Source: DASRIA01 sp963816975
GTDB taxonomy: Bacteria > Actinomycetota > Thermoleophilia > Solirubrobacterales > JBBDJG01
Length of the DNA: 64,000 bases
Direction: 5' to 3'
Assembly: GCA_963816975.1 (NCBI GenBank)
Contig: CAWFMD010000006.1
Location: 868,001-932,000 of the forward strand
Both the position numbers and the translations under genes were made by a program. Positions 41,142 through 49,173 of this stretch are shown here, piece by piece (position 1 is the first letter of the stretch; each line of letters begins with the position of its first letter). Below the pieces are notes generated by a model. The model saw only the letters and a program-made list of their open reading frames with translations, was not told the origin of the DNA and searched no databases.

Positions 41142-42710
41142 CTAAAGCGGGATGTTGCCGTGCTTGCGCCGGGGCCGCTCCACGCGCTTTGTCTGGAGCG
41201 CCTCGAGCGCGTTGATCAGGCGCGGGCGGGTCTCGTGCGGGATCAGCACGTCGTCGATATAGCCACGCTCCGCCGCGGTGTACGGATTGGCGAAGCGCGC
41301 CTTGTAGTCCGAGATCAGCTTCTTGCGGCGCTCCTCGGGCGTGGGCGACTTCTCGAGGTCGCGCCGGAAGATGATGTTGACCGCTCCCTCCGGCCCCATC
41401 ACGGCGACCTCCGCGGTCGGCCAGGCGAAGTTGAAGTCGGCGCGCATGTGCTTGGAGTTCATGACGTCGTAGGCGCCGCCATAAGCCTTCCGCGTGATCA
41501 CGGTCAGCTTGGGAACGGTGGCCTCGGTGAAGGCGTACAGAAGCTTCGCCCCCCGCCGGATGATGCCACCCCATTCCTGGTTCGTGCCGGGCAGGAAGCC
41601 GGGGACGTCGCAGAATGTGAGCAGCGGGATGTTGAACGCGTCGCAGAAGCGCACGAAGCGCGCGGCCTTCTCCGACGACTCGATGTCGAGCACGCCGGCC
41701 ATCGAACGCGGCTGGTTGCCGACCACGCCGATCGGATGCCCGTTCAGCCGCGAGAAACCGATCACGATGTTCTGGGCCCAGTGCTGGTGCACCTCGAAGA
41801 AGTCGCCGTCGTCCACGATGCGGGCGACCACCTCGCGCATGTCGTAGGGCTTCTGCGGGTCGGCGGGGACGAGTGTGTCGAGCTCGAGGTCCATCCGGTC
41901 CGGTGGATCCGATGGTGCATAGTGCGGCGCCTTCTCGAGGTTGTTGAGCGGCAGGAAGCTCATCAGGTAGCGCACGTCCTCGAGGCACTCCTCCTCGCTC
42001 TCCGCGGCGAAGTGGGCAACCCCCGATTTGCTGTTGTGCGTCATCGCGCCGCCCAGCTCCTCGAAGGTGGGCTCCTCACCGGTGACCGTCTTGATCACGT
42101 CGGGACCGGTGATGAACATGTGCGAGGTCTCCTTGACCATGAAGATGAAGTCCGTCATCGCCGGGGAGTAGACGGCGCCCCCCGCGCACGGGCCCATGAT
42201 CACGCTGATCTGTGGAATCACGCCGGAGCAGTCGACGTTTCGGACGAACACGTCGCCGTAGGCGCCGAGCGACACGACGCCCTCCTGGATGCGGGCGCCG
42301 CCGGAGTCGTTGAGCCCGATCACGGGGCAGCCGATCTTCGCCGCGAGGTCCATGATCTTGCACATCTTCTCCGCCATCACCTCGCCCAGCGAGCCGCCGA
42401 ACACCGTGAAGTCCTGGCTGAAGACGCAGACCGTGCGACCGTCGATCGTGCCGTGGCCGGTCACGACGGCGTCGCCCCACGGCCGCTTCTTGTCCATCTC
42501 GAACTCGTACGTCCGGTGCCGCACGAACGTGTCCAACTCCTTGAACGAGCCGGGGTCGAGCAGCTTCTCGATCCGTTCGCGGGCGGTCATCTTGCCCTTG
42601 CCGTGCTGCTTGGCGACCGCGTCCTCGGACGCCGAGTGGGACGCCTGGAAGCGCAGCTCCTCCAGCTGTGCCAGCTTCTCCTCGTAGGTTTCGGGGACCC
42701 GCGCTCTCAT
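41142..42710 (-). CDS. Propionyl/acetyl-CoA carboxylase carboxyltransferase (beta) subunit
   Basis: The subunit transfers carboxyl from biotin to acyl-CoA. Both crotonase-like halves are complete: KQHGKGKMTARERIEKLLD, NDSGGARIQEGVVSLGAYGD with the first oxyanion-hole glycines, GPCAGGAVYSPAMTDF, then FCDVPGFLPGTNQEWGGIIR and KAYGGAYDVMNSKHM. The Asp in this region (AYDVM) is the residue that in Pcc/Acc beta subunits favours propionyl-CoA. Length 522 residues. TACCAT lies 12 nt upstream of ATG 42710. The alpha subunit is encoded at 25648-27426. Product methylmalonyl-CoA would feed the mutase at 46768-48423. Confidence 0.94.
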   Translation of the reverse strand: MRARVPETYEEKLAQLEELRFQASHSASEDAVAKQHGKGKMTARERIEKLLDPGSFKELDTFVRHRTYEFEMDKKRPWGDAVVTGHGTIDGRTVCVFSQDFTVFGGSLGEVMAEKMCKIMDLAAKIGCPVIGLNDSGGARIQEGVVSLGAYGDVFVRNVDCSGVIPQISVIMGPCAGGAVYSPAMTDFIFMVKETSHMFITGPDVIKTVTGEEPTFEELGGAMTHNSKSGVAHFAAESEEECLEDVRYLMSFLPLNNLEKAPHYAPSDPPDRMDLELDTLVPADPQKPYDMREVVARIVDDGDFFEVHQHWAQNIVIGFSRLNGHPIGVVGNQPRSMAGVLDIESSEKAARFVRFCDAFNIPLLTFCDVPGFLPGTNQEWGGIIRRGAKLLYAFTEATVPKLTVITRKAYGGAYDVMNSKHMRADFNFAWPTAEVAVMGPEGAVNIIFRRDLEKSPTPEERRKKLISDYKARFANPYTAAERGYIDDVLIPHETRPRLINALEALQTKRVERPRRKHGNIPL

Positions 42711-42755
42711 CTGGGGCGCCCGATGGTAATGGGTTGCCTGCGCGCGCTGCGCGCG

Positions 42756-44744
42756 TCAGGCCACGGCCAGCATCCGGCTCCCGGGGCGACGCAGCCATTT
42801 GCCCAGGTCGTCGAAGGTCAGCGGTCGCGCCAAGTGGAAGCCCTGACCGATGTCACACCCCATCTCCGCGAGCGCCTCGAAGGAGGCCGCCGTCTCGATC
42901 CCCTCGGCCACCACCAGCAGGCCCAGGTTGTGACCGAGGTCGACGATCGACTTCACGAGCTTCGCGTCGCTCTCGCGCGAGTCGATATGCGTGACGAACG
43001 AGCGATCGATCTTCACGCAGTCGATGGGGAGGTCCTTCAGATATGCCAGCGACGAGTATCCGGTTCCAAAGTCGTCGAGGGACAGCCCGATTCCGAGCTC
43101 GCGCAGTTCGACGAGGAAAGCCTTCGCCCGTTCGGGATCGGCCATCAGCACGCTCTCGGTGATCTCCAGCTCGAGCGTCGACGCGGGGAGTGACCGGGCG
43201 TTCAGAAGCCGCCCGATGCGAGCCGGGAGGTCCCGGTCGAGAATGCTTCGCACAGAGAGGTTGACGGCCACGCTGAACCGGTGTCCGGCTTCTCGCAGCA
43301 GGCAGCAGTCGTCCAGCGCGCGCGTGAGCACCTGCATCGTGAGCGGCTCGATCAGCCCGGTGTGCTCGGCGACCCGGATGAACTCCGACGGTGGGATGGT
43401 TGCCTTCCCGGGCCGTTCCCAGCGCGCCAGCGCCTCCATGCTGTTCACCGCTCCGGTCTTCAGATCGACCTTCGGTTGGTAGTGGACGCCGAGCTCGTTC
43501 GTCTCGATCGCACGTTTGAGCTCGCTGGCCATCGCCAACCGCCCCGGGCTGTGGTCGTCGCGGGCGGCGACGAAGAATTGATAGCGCCCGGGGCCGCGCT
43601 TCGCGGAGTACATCGCGCCGTCGGCGTGGCGCAGCAGGGTCTGCACGTCTTCCCCGTCACGCGGATAACAGGCGATGCCCATGCTGCCCCGGATGTCGAG
43701 CGTGACCGAGTTCACCGTCAGCGGATGGCGCAGCTTCGAGAGCAGCTGCTGGGCAAACGCTGCTGCCTGCGCAGGAGTGCTGATGCGGTGCAGCATGATC
43801 GCGAACTCGTCTCCGCCCATGCGCGCGACCATGCCGTCGGTGACCTGCTCGCGCAGTTGGTTGCTGACTCGCTTCAGCAGCTCGTCGCCGTGCTCGTGTC
43901 CGAGCGTGTCGTTGATGGCCTTGAACCCGTCCAGGTCCAGCAGCATCACGGGCACGTAGGAGGAGGTGCGCTTCGCGGCCATGATCGCCCGCGTAGTCGC
44001 GTCCTCGAACAGGAGGCGGCTGGGAAGTCCGGTGAGGGAGTCGTGCCGCGCCAGGTACTCCATCTGGGCCGCCTGTCTGCTGGCACGCTGAACCGCGATC
44101 AGGGGCAGGGCCGTCAGCGCGGCCAGCAGCGGGTCCGAGGCGCTCGCGGCCGCCACCGGCAGGCCGACCCCGAGCAGCATCGCGTTCGGCCACCATCTCG
44201 TGACCAGCTTGCGCAGGTCGTCTGCGCCGCCGCCGCTGCCGACGGCGAGCGTCTCCGCGATCTGCGTCAGCGCCGCGTTCGCGAGCAGGAAGGCGACGAT
44301 GCCCGGAAGCACGAGCGCCACTCCGAGGGGTGTCAGGTCATACGTTCCAGCTGGTCCGGCGACCGTGCCGATCACGCCTCCGGCGAGGCCCCATGCCAGC
44401 GTCAGGCGGGACGCGTCGAAGCACGCCCGGTCGAACGTCCGGCGGAGCACGATGCCCGCCAGGATCGACACCGCGACCTGGGTCAGCACCGCCGCCGCGA
44501 TGCCCTCGGTGAGCAGGATCGCGAACACGAACGCGGTGGACACCGGCTGCTCGAACCGGGTGCCCGCGTGGAACCGCGCGTACGCGGTCAGCAATGCCCC
44601 CGCGGCCAGCATCAGCAGTGGGGTCGACACGTCGAACCCGGTTTCCAGCAGGGCCACGACGAGCATCTCCACGCCCAGGCCCGCGGTCACGATCGTCAGC
44701 GTCACGTAGGCGGTCAGCTGAAGTGGATCTCTGGGCCGGCTCAT
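42756..44744 (-). CDS. Membrane GGDEF-EAL protein (c-di-GMP synthesis and breakdown)
   Basis: Residues 1-215 contain about six membrane segments. The GGDEF domain (about 230-390) has DSLTGLPSRLLFED and VARMGGDEFAIML, so the active-site motif is intact, but the upstream inhibitory RxxD site reads QVTD. The EAL domain (about 405-650) has NSMEALARWERP, AVNLSVRSI, LELEITESVL, LDDFGTGYSSL, KIDRSFV and VAEGIETAASF, so all phosphodiesterase residues I can check are present. The protein could run in either direction. Length 662 residues. It lies in a region with no other signalling genes; the 187-bp gap upstream of its ATG shows a TTGACA at 44813-44818 on the plus strand but no matching -10. Confidence 0.93.
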   Translation of the reverse strand: MSRPRDPLQLTAYVTLTIVTAGLGVEMLVVALLETGFDVSTPLLMLAAGALLTAYARFHAGTRFEQPVSTAFVFAILLTEGIAAAVLTQVAVSILAGIVLRRTFDRACFDASRLTLAWGLAGGVIGTVAGPAGTYDLTPLGVALVLPGIVAFLLANAALTQIAETLAVGSGGGADDLRKLVTRWWPNAMLLGVGLPVAAASASDPLLAALTALPLIAVQRASRQAAQMEYLARHDSLTGLPSRLLFEDATTRAIMAAKRTSSYVPVMLLDLDGFKAINDTLGHEHGDELLKRVSNQLREQVTDGMVARMGGDEFAIMLHRISTPAQAAAFAQQLLSKLRHPLTVNSVTLDIRGSMGIACYPRDGEDVQTLLRHADGAMYSAKRGPGRYQFFVAARDDHSPGRLAMASELKRAIETNELGVHYQPKVDLKTGAVNSMEALARWERPGKATIPPSEFIRVAEHTGLIEPLTMQVLTRALDDCCLLREAGHRFSVAVNLSVRSILDRDLPARIGRLLNARSLPASTLELEITESVLMADPERAKAFLVELRELGIGLSLDDFGTGYSSLAYLKDLPIDCVKIDRSFVTHIDSRESDAKLVKSIVDLGHNLGLLVVAEGIETAASFEALAEMGCDIGQGFHLARPLTFDDLGKWLRRPGSRMLAVA

Positions 44745-44931
44745 GTCGATCCGCCGCCGGCGGCGCGTCGCTTGGTGGGCGGCTTCATGGTGGGTCTGAT
44801 CGGGCGTCCTCCTTGACAGCGCGGGCTTCCGGTGCCGGACGCGCCATCAGCGGTATCGGCAAAGTGATGGCTCAGCTTGACCCTGCGGGCGACACGATCG
44901 GGGGATGCGATGGGAGTAGGGTGGGCCTCAC

Positions 44932-45639
44932 ATGCGGCGCGGCATTCATCGAGCCTCCGTCCTCTTTCTGGTTCTCTTGCCGGCCGCCGCAGCGGGCGGG
45001 GTCGCGATTGCCAGCCCGCAGTTCTCCTCGACCTTCGCGCTCGCCTATTCGGCTCAGGCCCCGCACTCGCCTTCCGGCCTCGATGTGAGCGCGTCCTGGA
45101 GCGATCCCGCGGGACCCAACGGCGTGCCGAAGGGGGTCACCAAGATCAAGTTCACCGGCCATCCCGGTCTGCGGTTCGACACGTCCGCGCTACCCCGCTG
45201 CAGGGCCTCGGACGAGGACATCGCCAATCGCGCGCTGCGCGCCTGTCCCCGCTCGGCGAAGCTGGGGACCGTGAAGGGCGAGGGCCTGATCGTGACCGGC
45301 AGCCACTTCGACACGGTCGCGACGCTGTTCAACGGAAGGCGCGAGATCATCGTGGTGGTGATGCTCGCGAGCGAGAACCGCCTCGTCACATACTTCCGCG
45401 ACGACGTGCGGCGGTCCTCCGTCACGGTCAACTTCAAGCTCCCGGGAGGCGTGGCCCTCACGAAGTTCGACGCGCACCTGCCGCGGCATTACCGCAAGCG
45501 GGGCGGCAAGCGGCGCGCGTACGTGCGCACACCGCCGACCTGCCCGCCAAGCGGCGTGTGGACCTCGACCGCGACGTTCTCCTATCGGGACGGCACGTCC
45601 CAGCGGCTCGCCGCGGACACGCCCTGCAGGCAGGGCTAG
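44932..45639 (+). CDS. Secreted protein of unknown function
   Basis: I do not recognise the family. Residues 1-27 form a signal peptide (SVLFLVLLPAAAAGGVAIA). The mature part has paired cysteines (ALPRCRASDEDIANRALRAC and PPTCPP...TPC) and alternating beta-strand patterns (EIIVVVMLASENRLVTYF, SSVTVNFKLPGG), so a compact, disulfide-bonded beta protein is likely. TAGGGT lies 9 nt upstream of ATG 44932 and no Shine-Dalgarno is seen. Length 235 residues. It is convergent with the small SRPBCC-like gene, three bases apart. Confidence 0.7.
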   Translation: MRRGIHRASVLFLVLLPAAAAGGVAIASPQFSSTFALAYSAQAPHSPSGLDVSASWSDPAGPNGVPKGVTKIKFTGHPGLRFDTSALPRCRASDEDIANRALRACPRSAKLGTVKGEGLIVTGSHFDTVATLFNGRREIIVVVMLASENRLVTYFRDDVRRSSVTVNFKLPGGVALTKFDAHLPRHYRKRGGKRRAYVRTPPTCPPSGVWTSTATFSYRDGTSQRLAADTPCRQG

Positions 45640-45642
45640 CGG

Positions 45643-45963
45643 TCAGCCGCGGCGCAGCGAGCTGGCGCCGAGGTGGTCCAGCATCTTTCCGAGCGAGCGC
45701 TCCAGGTCGCGGTGCGCCTCGACGCGCTCCCACGGAACCCCCTTGCCCTTCGCCACGGCGCGCACCCGGGTACCCCAGCCGGAGGCCTCGAGCTCGATCA
45801 CCCCGGTGGAGTCGGATCGATCCCACTCGAGGCGCCCAGGCGCGTCGGCCGCGCAGACGCGGACGTCCCCCAGCCACCGCCGCAGGGCTTCCTGCGAGCC
45901 GATTTCCTCCCACAACTCGGGGGGAGACTTCACCAGCGTGCGTTCGAGCTGGACTGGGGCCAC
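45643..45963 (-). CDS. Small SRPBCC-like protein
   Basis: The 106-residue protein has the start and helix of an SRPBCC fold (VQLERTLVKSPPELWEEIGS, QEALRRWLGDVRV), beta strands in the middle (VIELEASGWGTRVRAVAKG) and a C-terminal helix (DLERSLGKMLDHLGASSL). It is shorter than most SRPBCC domains, which are about 140 residues. A ligand or enzyme function cannot be named. The start is GTG 45963. It lies downstream of the GST-like gene on the same strand with 43 bp between them. Confidence 0.6.
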   Translation of the reverse strand: MAPVQLERTLVKSPPELWEEIGSQEALRRWLGDVRVCAADAPGRLEWDRSDSTGVIELEASGWGTRVRAVAKGKGVPWERVEAHRDLERSLGKMLDHLGASSLRRG

Positions 45964-46006
45964 TCCGGCGGGTTTGCCGTGAGAGCTCGAATTCCTGCCC
46001 GGAAGA

Positions 46007-46771
46007 TCAGGCGCGGGCGCCCTGGCGCAGCGGCGCGAGCCACTCGGGCGGGAACGAAGGCTGCACCCGTCCCGGATACCACGGATAGAGGCGCTGCCCG
46101 AGATTCGCGGCGGGGCGCGGCTCGATCCGCTCTCGAATGTCGGTGAAGGTCAGCAGCAGCGCGATCGAGGCCCCGATCTGGAAATCGGCCGCATTGGGCT
46201 GCTCGGCGCCGAGCAGCCCCTGCTCGATCCACCCGTCGATCCGGTCCAAAGCGGGGCCGATCGATGCCAGCGTCGTGCGCACGGTCTCGTCGGTCGAGTC
46301 GTTCATCCGGATCGCGATCCGCAGGATGGGGGCCGAGGTGGCGGCCGCCACGCGGGCCGGCATCCCGAACCGCGCCAGCGGCCGGGTGCCCTCGAGAAAG
46401 GTCTGCTGGTCGGCCTTGCGCCGCTTCAGCGCCCACCACGAGATCGTGCGCGGCATCTGCTGGAACACATCGTCCCCCCAGCGCTCCGCCTCCTCGACGG
46501 CGGCGCGGCGCTCGGGGTCGGCCGGGAACAACGGGGGCTCGGGCTGCAGCGCGTCCAGCTCGCGGGAGATCGCGCGCGAGCCCTGCACCTTGCGACCGTC
46601 GATCTTCAGCGCCGGCACGCGGTTGCCGGGAAAGCCCGCCGCCCGCATCATCACCCGGCTCAGGACGGGCGGCAGATCGGTGCGCGAGTACTCGATGCCC
46701 TTGTGCTCGAGCATCGCGCGCGCCGCGGCGGCGGGGTGCGATCCGGGTATGGAGTAGAGCTTGACGTTCAT
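46007..46771 (-). CDS. Glutathione S-transferase-like (thioredoxin-fold) protein
   Basis: The N-terminal thioredoxin-like domain begins MNVKLYSIPGSHPAAAARAM and includes NRVPALKIDGRKVQGSRAIS with the cis-Pro and the Ser-Arg that bind the gamma-glutamyl group in GSTs. The C-terminal part is helical. Actinobacteria lack glutathione in most cases, so another thiol or no thiol may be used. ATG 46771 overlaps the mutase stop in ATGA, which couples it to the methylmalonyl-CoA mutase gene. Length 254 residues. The link to B12-dependent metabolism is unexplained. Confidence 0.8.
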   Translation of the reverse strand: MNVKLYSIPGSHPAAAARAMLEHKGIEYSRTDLPPVLSRVMMRAAGFPGNRVPALKIDGRKVQGSRAISRELDALQPEPPLFPADPERRAAVEEAERWGDDVFQQMPRTISWWALKRRKADQQTFLEGTRPLARFGMPARVAAATSAPILRIAIRMNDSTDETVRTTLASIGPALDRIDGWIEQGLLGAEQPNAADFQIGASIALLLTFTDIRERIEPRPAANLGQRLYPWYPGRVQPSFPPEWLAPLRQGARA

Positions 46772-48423
46772 GCGGGAGGCCTGTACTCGCCGAACACCTC
46801 GCGCATCACGTTGCAGACCTCGCCGATCGTGGCGCGGTCGCGCAGCGCGTCCTTGATCGGGTAGAGCAGATTCCCGTCCCCCTCGGCCACCTCGCGCAGG
46901 TCCCGTAACCGGCGCGCGACCGCATCTTGGTCGCGCGAATCCTTCAGCTGGGTCAAGCGGCCCACCTGCTGCTCCTCGGTGCGGGGGTCGATCCGCAGGA
47001 TCTCGACGTCCAGCTGCCCGTCCTCCTCGACGTACTCGTTGACGCCGACCAGCACGTCCTGCCCCGTCTTGATGCGCGTGTGGAAGGCCCACGCCGCCTC
47101 CTCGATCTCGCGCTGCAGGAAGCCCGCCTCGATTGCGTGCACCGAACCGCCGAGATCCTCCACGCGCTGCATCAGCGCGCGCGCCTGGTCTTCGATGTCG
47201 GCGGTCAGGCGCTCCACGTAGTAGGAGCCGGCGAACGGGTCGGCCGAGTCGGCCGCGCCCGACTCGTGTGCGATCACCTGCTGCGTGCGCAGCGCGATCT
47301 TCGCGGAGCGCTCCGTCGGCAGCCCCAGCGCCTCGTCGAAGCCGTTGGTGTGCAGCGACTGCGTGCCGCCGCACACCGCGGCGAAGCCCTGCAGGGCGAC
47401 TCGCACGATGTTGTTCTCGGGCTGCTGCGCGGTCAGCGTGGAGCCGCCGGTCTGGGTGTGGAAGCGCATCATCTGCGCGCGCGCGCTCTTGGCGCCGAAG
47501 CGGTCGCGCATGATCTCGGCCCACATGCGGCGCACCGCGCGGAACTTCGCGATCTCCTGGAACACGTTGTTGTGCCCGTTGAAGAAGAACGCCAGCTGGG
47601 GCCCGAACTCGTCGACCGCGAGGCCCGCGTCGATCGCGGCCTGCACGTAGGCGATCGCGTTGGACAGCGTGAACGCCACCTCCTGCACGGCCGAGCAGCC
47701 CTTCTCGCGCATGTGGTAGCCGGAGATCGAGATCGTGTTCCACTTCGGCACGTGCTGGTGGCAGTACGCGAAGATGTCGGTGGTGAGGCGCATCGCGCCC
47801 TCGGGCGGGTAGATGAAGTTCCCGCGCGCTGCGTACTCCTTGAGGATGTCGTTCTGCACGGTGCCGCGCAGCTGCTCCGCGGGCACGCCCTGCTCCTCGC
47901 CCACCAGCTCATATAGAAGGAGCAGGATCGCCGCGGGGGCGTTGATCGTCATCGAGGTCGAGACCTGGCCCAGCGGGATCTGGTCGAACGCCGTGCGCAT
48001 GTCCTCGATCGAGTCGATCGCGACGCCGGTGCGGCCGACCTCGCCCAGGCACAGCGGGTCGTCGGAGTCGCGCCCCAGCTGCGTGGGCAGGTCGAACGCC
48101 ATCGACAGACCGGTGGACCCCTTCTCGAGCAGGTAGCGGTAGCGGATGTTGGTCTCCTGCGCGGTGGCGTACCCGGCGTACTGGCGCATCGTCCAGCGCC
48201 GCGAGCGGTACATGTCGGGATGGATCCCGCGCGTGAACGGGTACTCGCCGGGCGCGCCGAGGCGCTCGTCCAGATCCAGGTCGGCGACGTCAGCCGACTC
48301 ATAGACCCGCTTGATCTCGATGCCCGAATCGGTGAAGCGCCGCGGGTCGTCGGGACCGACGTCGGGGGCGATGCCCGGTTGGGGAGGATCAAGGGCTCCG
48401 GGTCTGGGCGGCGCTTTGGCCAT
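46768..48423 (-). CDS. Methylmalonyl-CoA mutase large-chain (substrate-binding) subunit without B12 domain
   Basis: The enzyme interconverts methylmalonyl-CoA and succinyl-CoA. The TIM-barrel domain is complete: EYPFTRGIHPDMYRSRRWTM, QYAGYATAQETNIRYRYLL, GLSMAFDLPTQLGRDSDDP, SISGYHMREKGCSAVQEVA, and RFHTQTGGSTLTAQQPENN with NIVRVALQGFAAVCGGTQSL. The C-terminus stops at about residue 551 after the helical linker, so the cobalamin-binding part must be a separate small subunit, not seen in this window. ATG 48423 has TATCCT 6 nt upstream (plus-strand 48430-48435), a leaderless arrangement. Isobutyryl-CoA mutase is a possible alternative. Confidence 0.92.
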   Translation of the reverse strand: MAKAPPRPGALDPPQPGIAPDVGPDDPRRFTDSGIEIKRVYESADVADLDLDERLGAPGEYPFTRGIHPDMYRSRRWTMRQYAGYATAQETNIRYRYLLEKGSTGLSMAFDLPTQLGRDSDDPLCLGEVGRTGVAIDSIEDMRTAFDQIPLGQVSTSMTINAPAAILLLLYELVGEEQGVPAEQLRGTVQNDILKEYAARGNFIYPPEGAMRLTTDIFAYCHQHVPKWNTISISGYHMREKGCSAVQEVAFTLSNAIAYVQAAIDAGLAVDEFGPQLAFFFNGHNNVFQEIAKFRAVRRMWAEIMRDRFGAKSARAQMMRFHTQTGGSTLTAQQPENNIVRVALQGFAAVCGGTQSLHTNGFDEALGLPTERSAKIALRTQQVIAHESGAADSADPFAGSYYVERLTADIEDQARALMQRVEDLGGSVHAIEAGFLQREIEEAAWAFHTRIKTGQDVLVGVNEYVEEDGQLDVEILRIDPRTEEQQVGRLTQLKDSRDQDAVARRLRDLREVAEGDGNLLYPIKDALRDRATIGEVCNVMREVFGEYRPPA

Positions 48424-48429
48424 GCGCGA

Positions 48430-48479
48430 AGGATAGTTAGTCGTGCGGGCTGCGCACGGGCACCGGCGGCAACTAGCAT
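48430..48479. promoter_or_regulatory. Back-to-back -10 elements between the mutase and moaD-moaE genes
   Basis: In the 63-bp divergent gap, TATCCT (minus strand, 48430-48435) ends 6 nt before ATG 48423 and TAGCAT (plus strand, 48474-48479) ends 7 nt before ATG 48487. Both starts lack a Shine-Dalgarno. The two promoters share about 38 bp between hexamers, so polymerase binding on one strand may exclude the other. Confidence 0.55.
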
Positions 48480-48486
48480 CTCCACC

Positions 48487-49173
48487 ATGATCATCGACGT
48501 GCGCCTGTTCGCAGTGCTGCGCGAGCGCGCGGGCAGCGAGTCCGTGACGGTCGAGGTGCCGGACGGCGCGACGGTCCGCGACGCGATCGATGCCGTGGCA
48601 CGCTCCCACGGGCTGCTCGAGGTGATGTCGGGCACCTCCGTCGTGATGGCGGTGAACCGCGAGTACGCGAACGACGACTCGGTGCTCGCCGAGGGCGACG
48701 AGCTGGCGCTGATCCCGCCGGTCAGCGGCGGCGGTCAAGGCCCGGCCGGGACAGCGACCATGCATGCGCGGGTCACCGACCAGCCGCTGTCGCTCGAGCG
48801 CCTGGCGGCGCTGGTGAGACGTCCCGCGGCGGGTGCCGTGGTGACCTTCCAGGGCACGACCCGCGACGTCGACTCACTCGAGTACGAGGCCTACCGCGAG
48901 ATGGCCGAACAGCGGCTTGCGGCGATCGTCTCCGGTGCGGTCGCGCGGCACGGGCTGGAAGCGGCTGCCGCCGAGCACCGCATCGGAATCGTGCCGCTGG
49001 GCGAGGCGAGCGTGGCGGTCGCGGTCTCGAGCGCACATCGCGGCGCGGCGTTCGCTGGCGCACGCGAGATAATCGACCGCATCAAGGCAGAGGCGCCGAT
49101 CTGGAAGAAGGAGGTCGAGGCGGGCGTGGCGCGCTGGGTCGAAGGGACCCGCCCGGAAGGCGATGCAGGATGA
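48487..49173 (+). CDS. MoaD-MoaE fusion: molybdopterin synthase small and large subunits
   Basis: Residues 1-83 are MoaD-like (DVRLFAVLRERAGSESVTVE) and end in ELALIPPVSGGG, so the C-terminal Gly-Gly that must carry a thiocarboxylate lies inside the chain at residues 81-82. After a short linker, about residues 92-228 are MoaE (VVTFQGTTRDVDSLEYEAYREM, APIWKKEV with the catalytic Lys region). The synthase puts sulfur into the molybdopterin dithiolene. The fused order is that of mycobacterial MoaX, which is cut after the glycines. ATG 48487 looks leaderless. selA begins 11 bp before its end. Confidence 0.9.
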   Translation: MIIDVRLFAVLRERAGSESVTVEVPDGATVRDAIDAVARSHGLLEVMSGTSVVMAVNREYANDDSVLAEGDELALIPPVSGGGQGPAGTATMHARVTDQPLSLERLAALVRRPAAGAVVTFQGTTRDVDSLEYEAYREMAEQRLAAIVSGAVARHGLEAAAAEHRIGIVPLGEASVAVAVSSAHRGAAFAGAREIIDRIKAEAPIWKKEVEAGVARWVEGTRPEGDAG

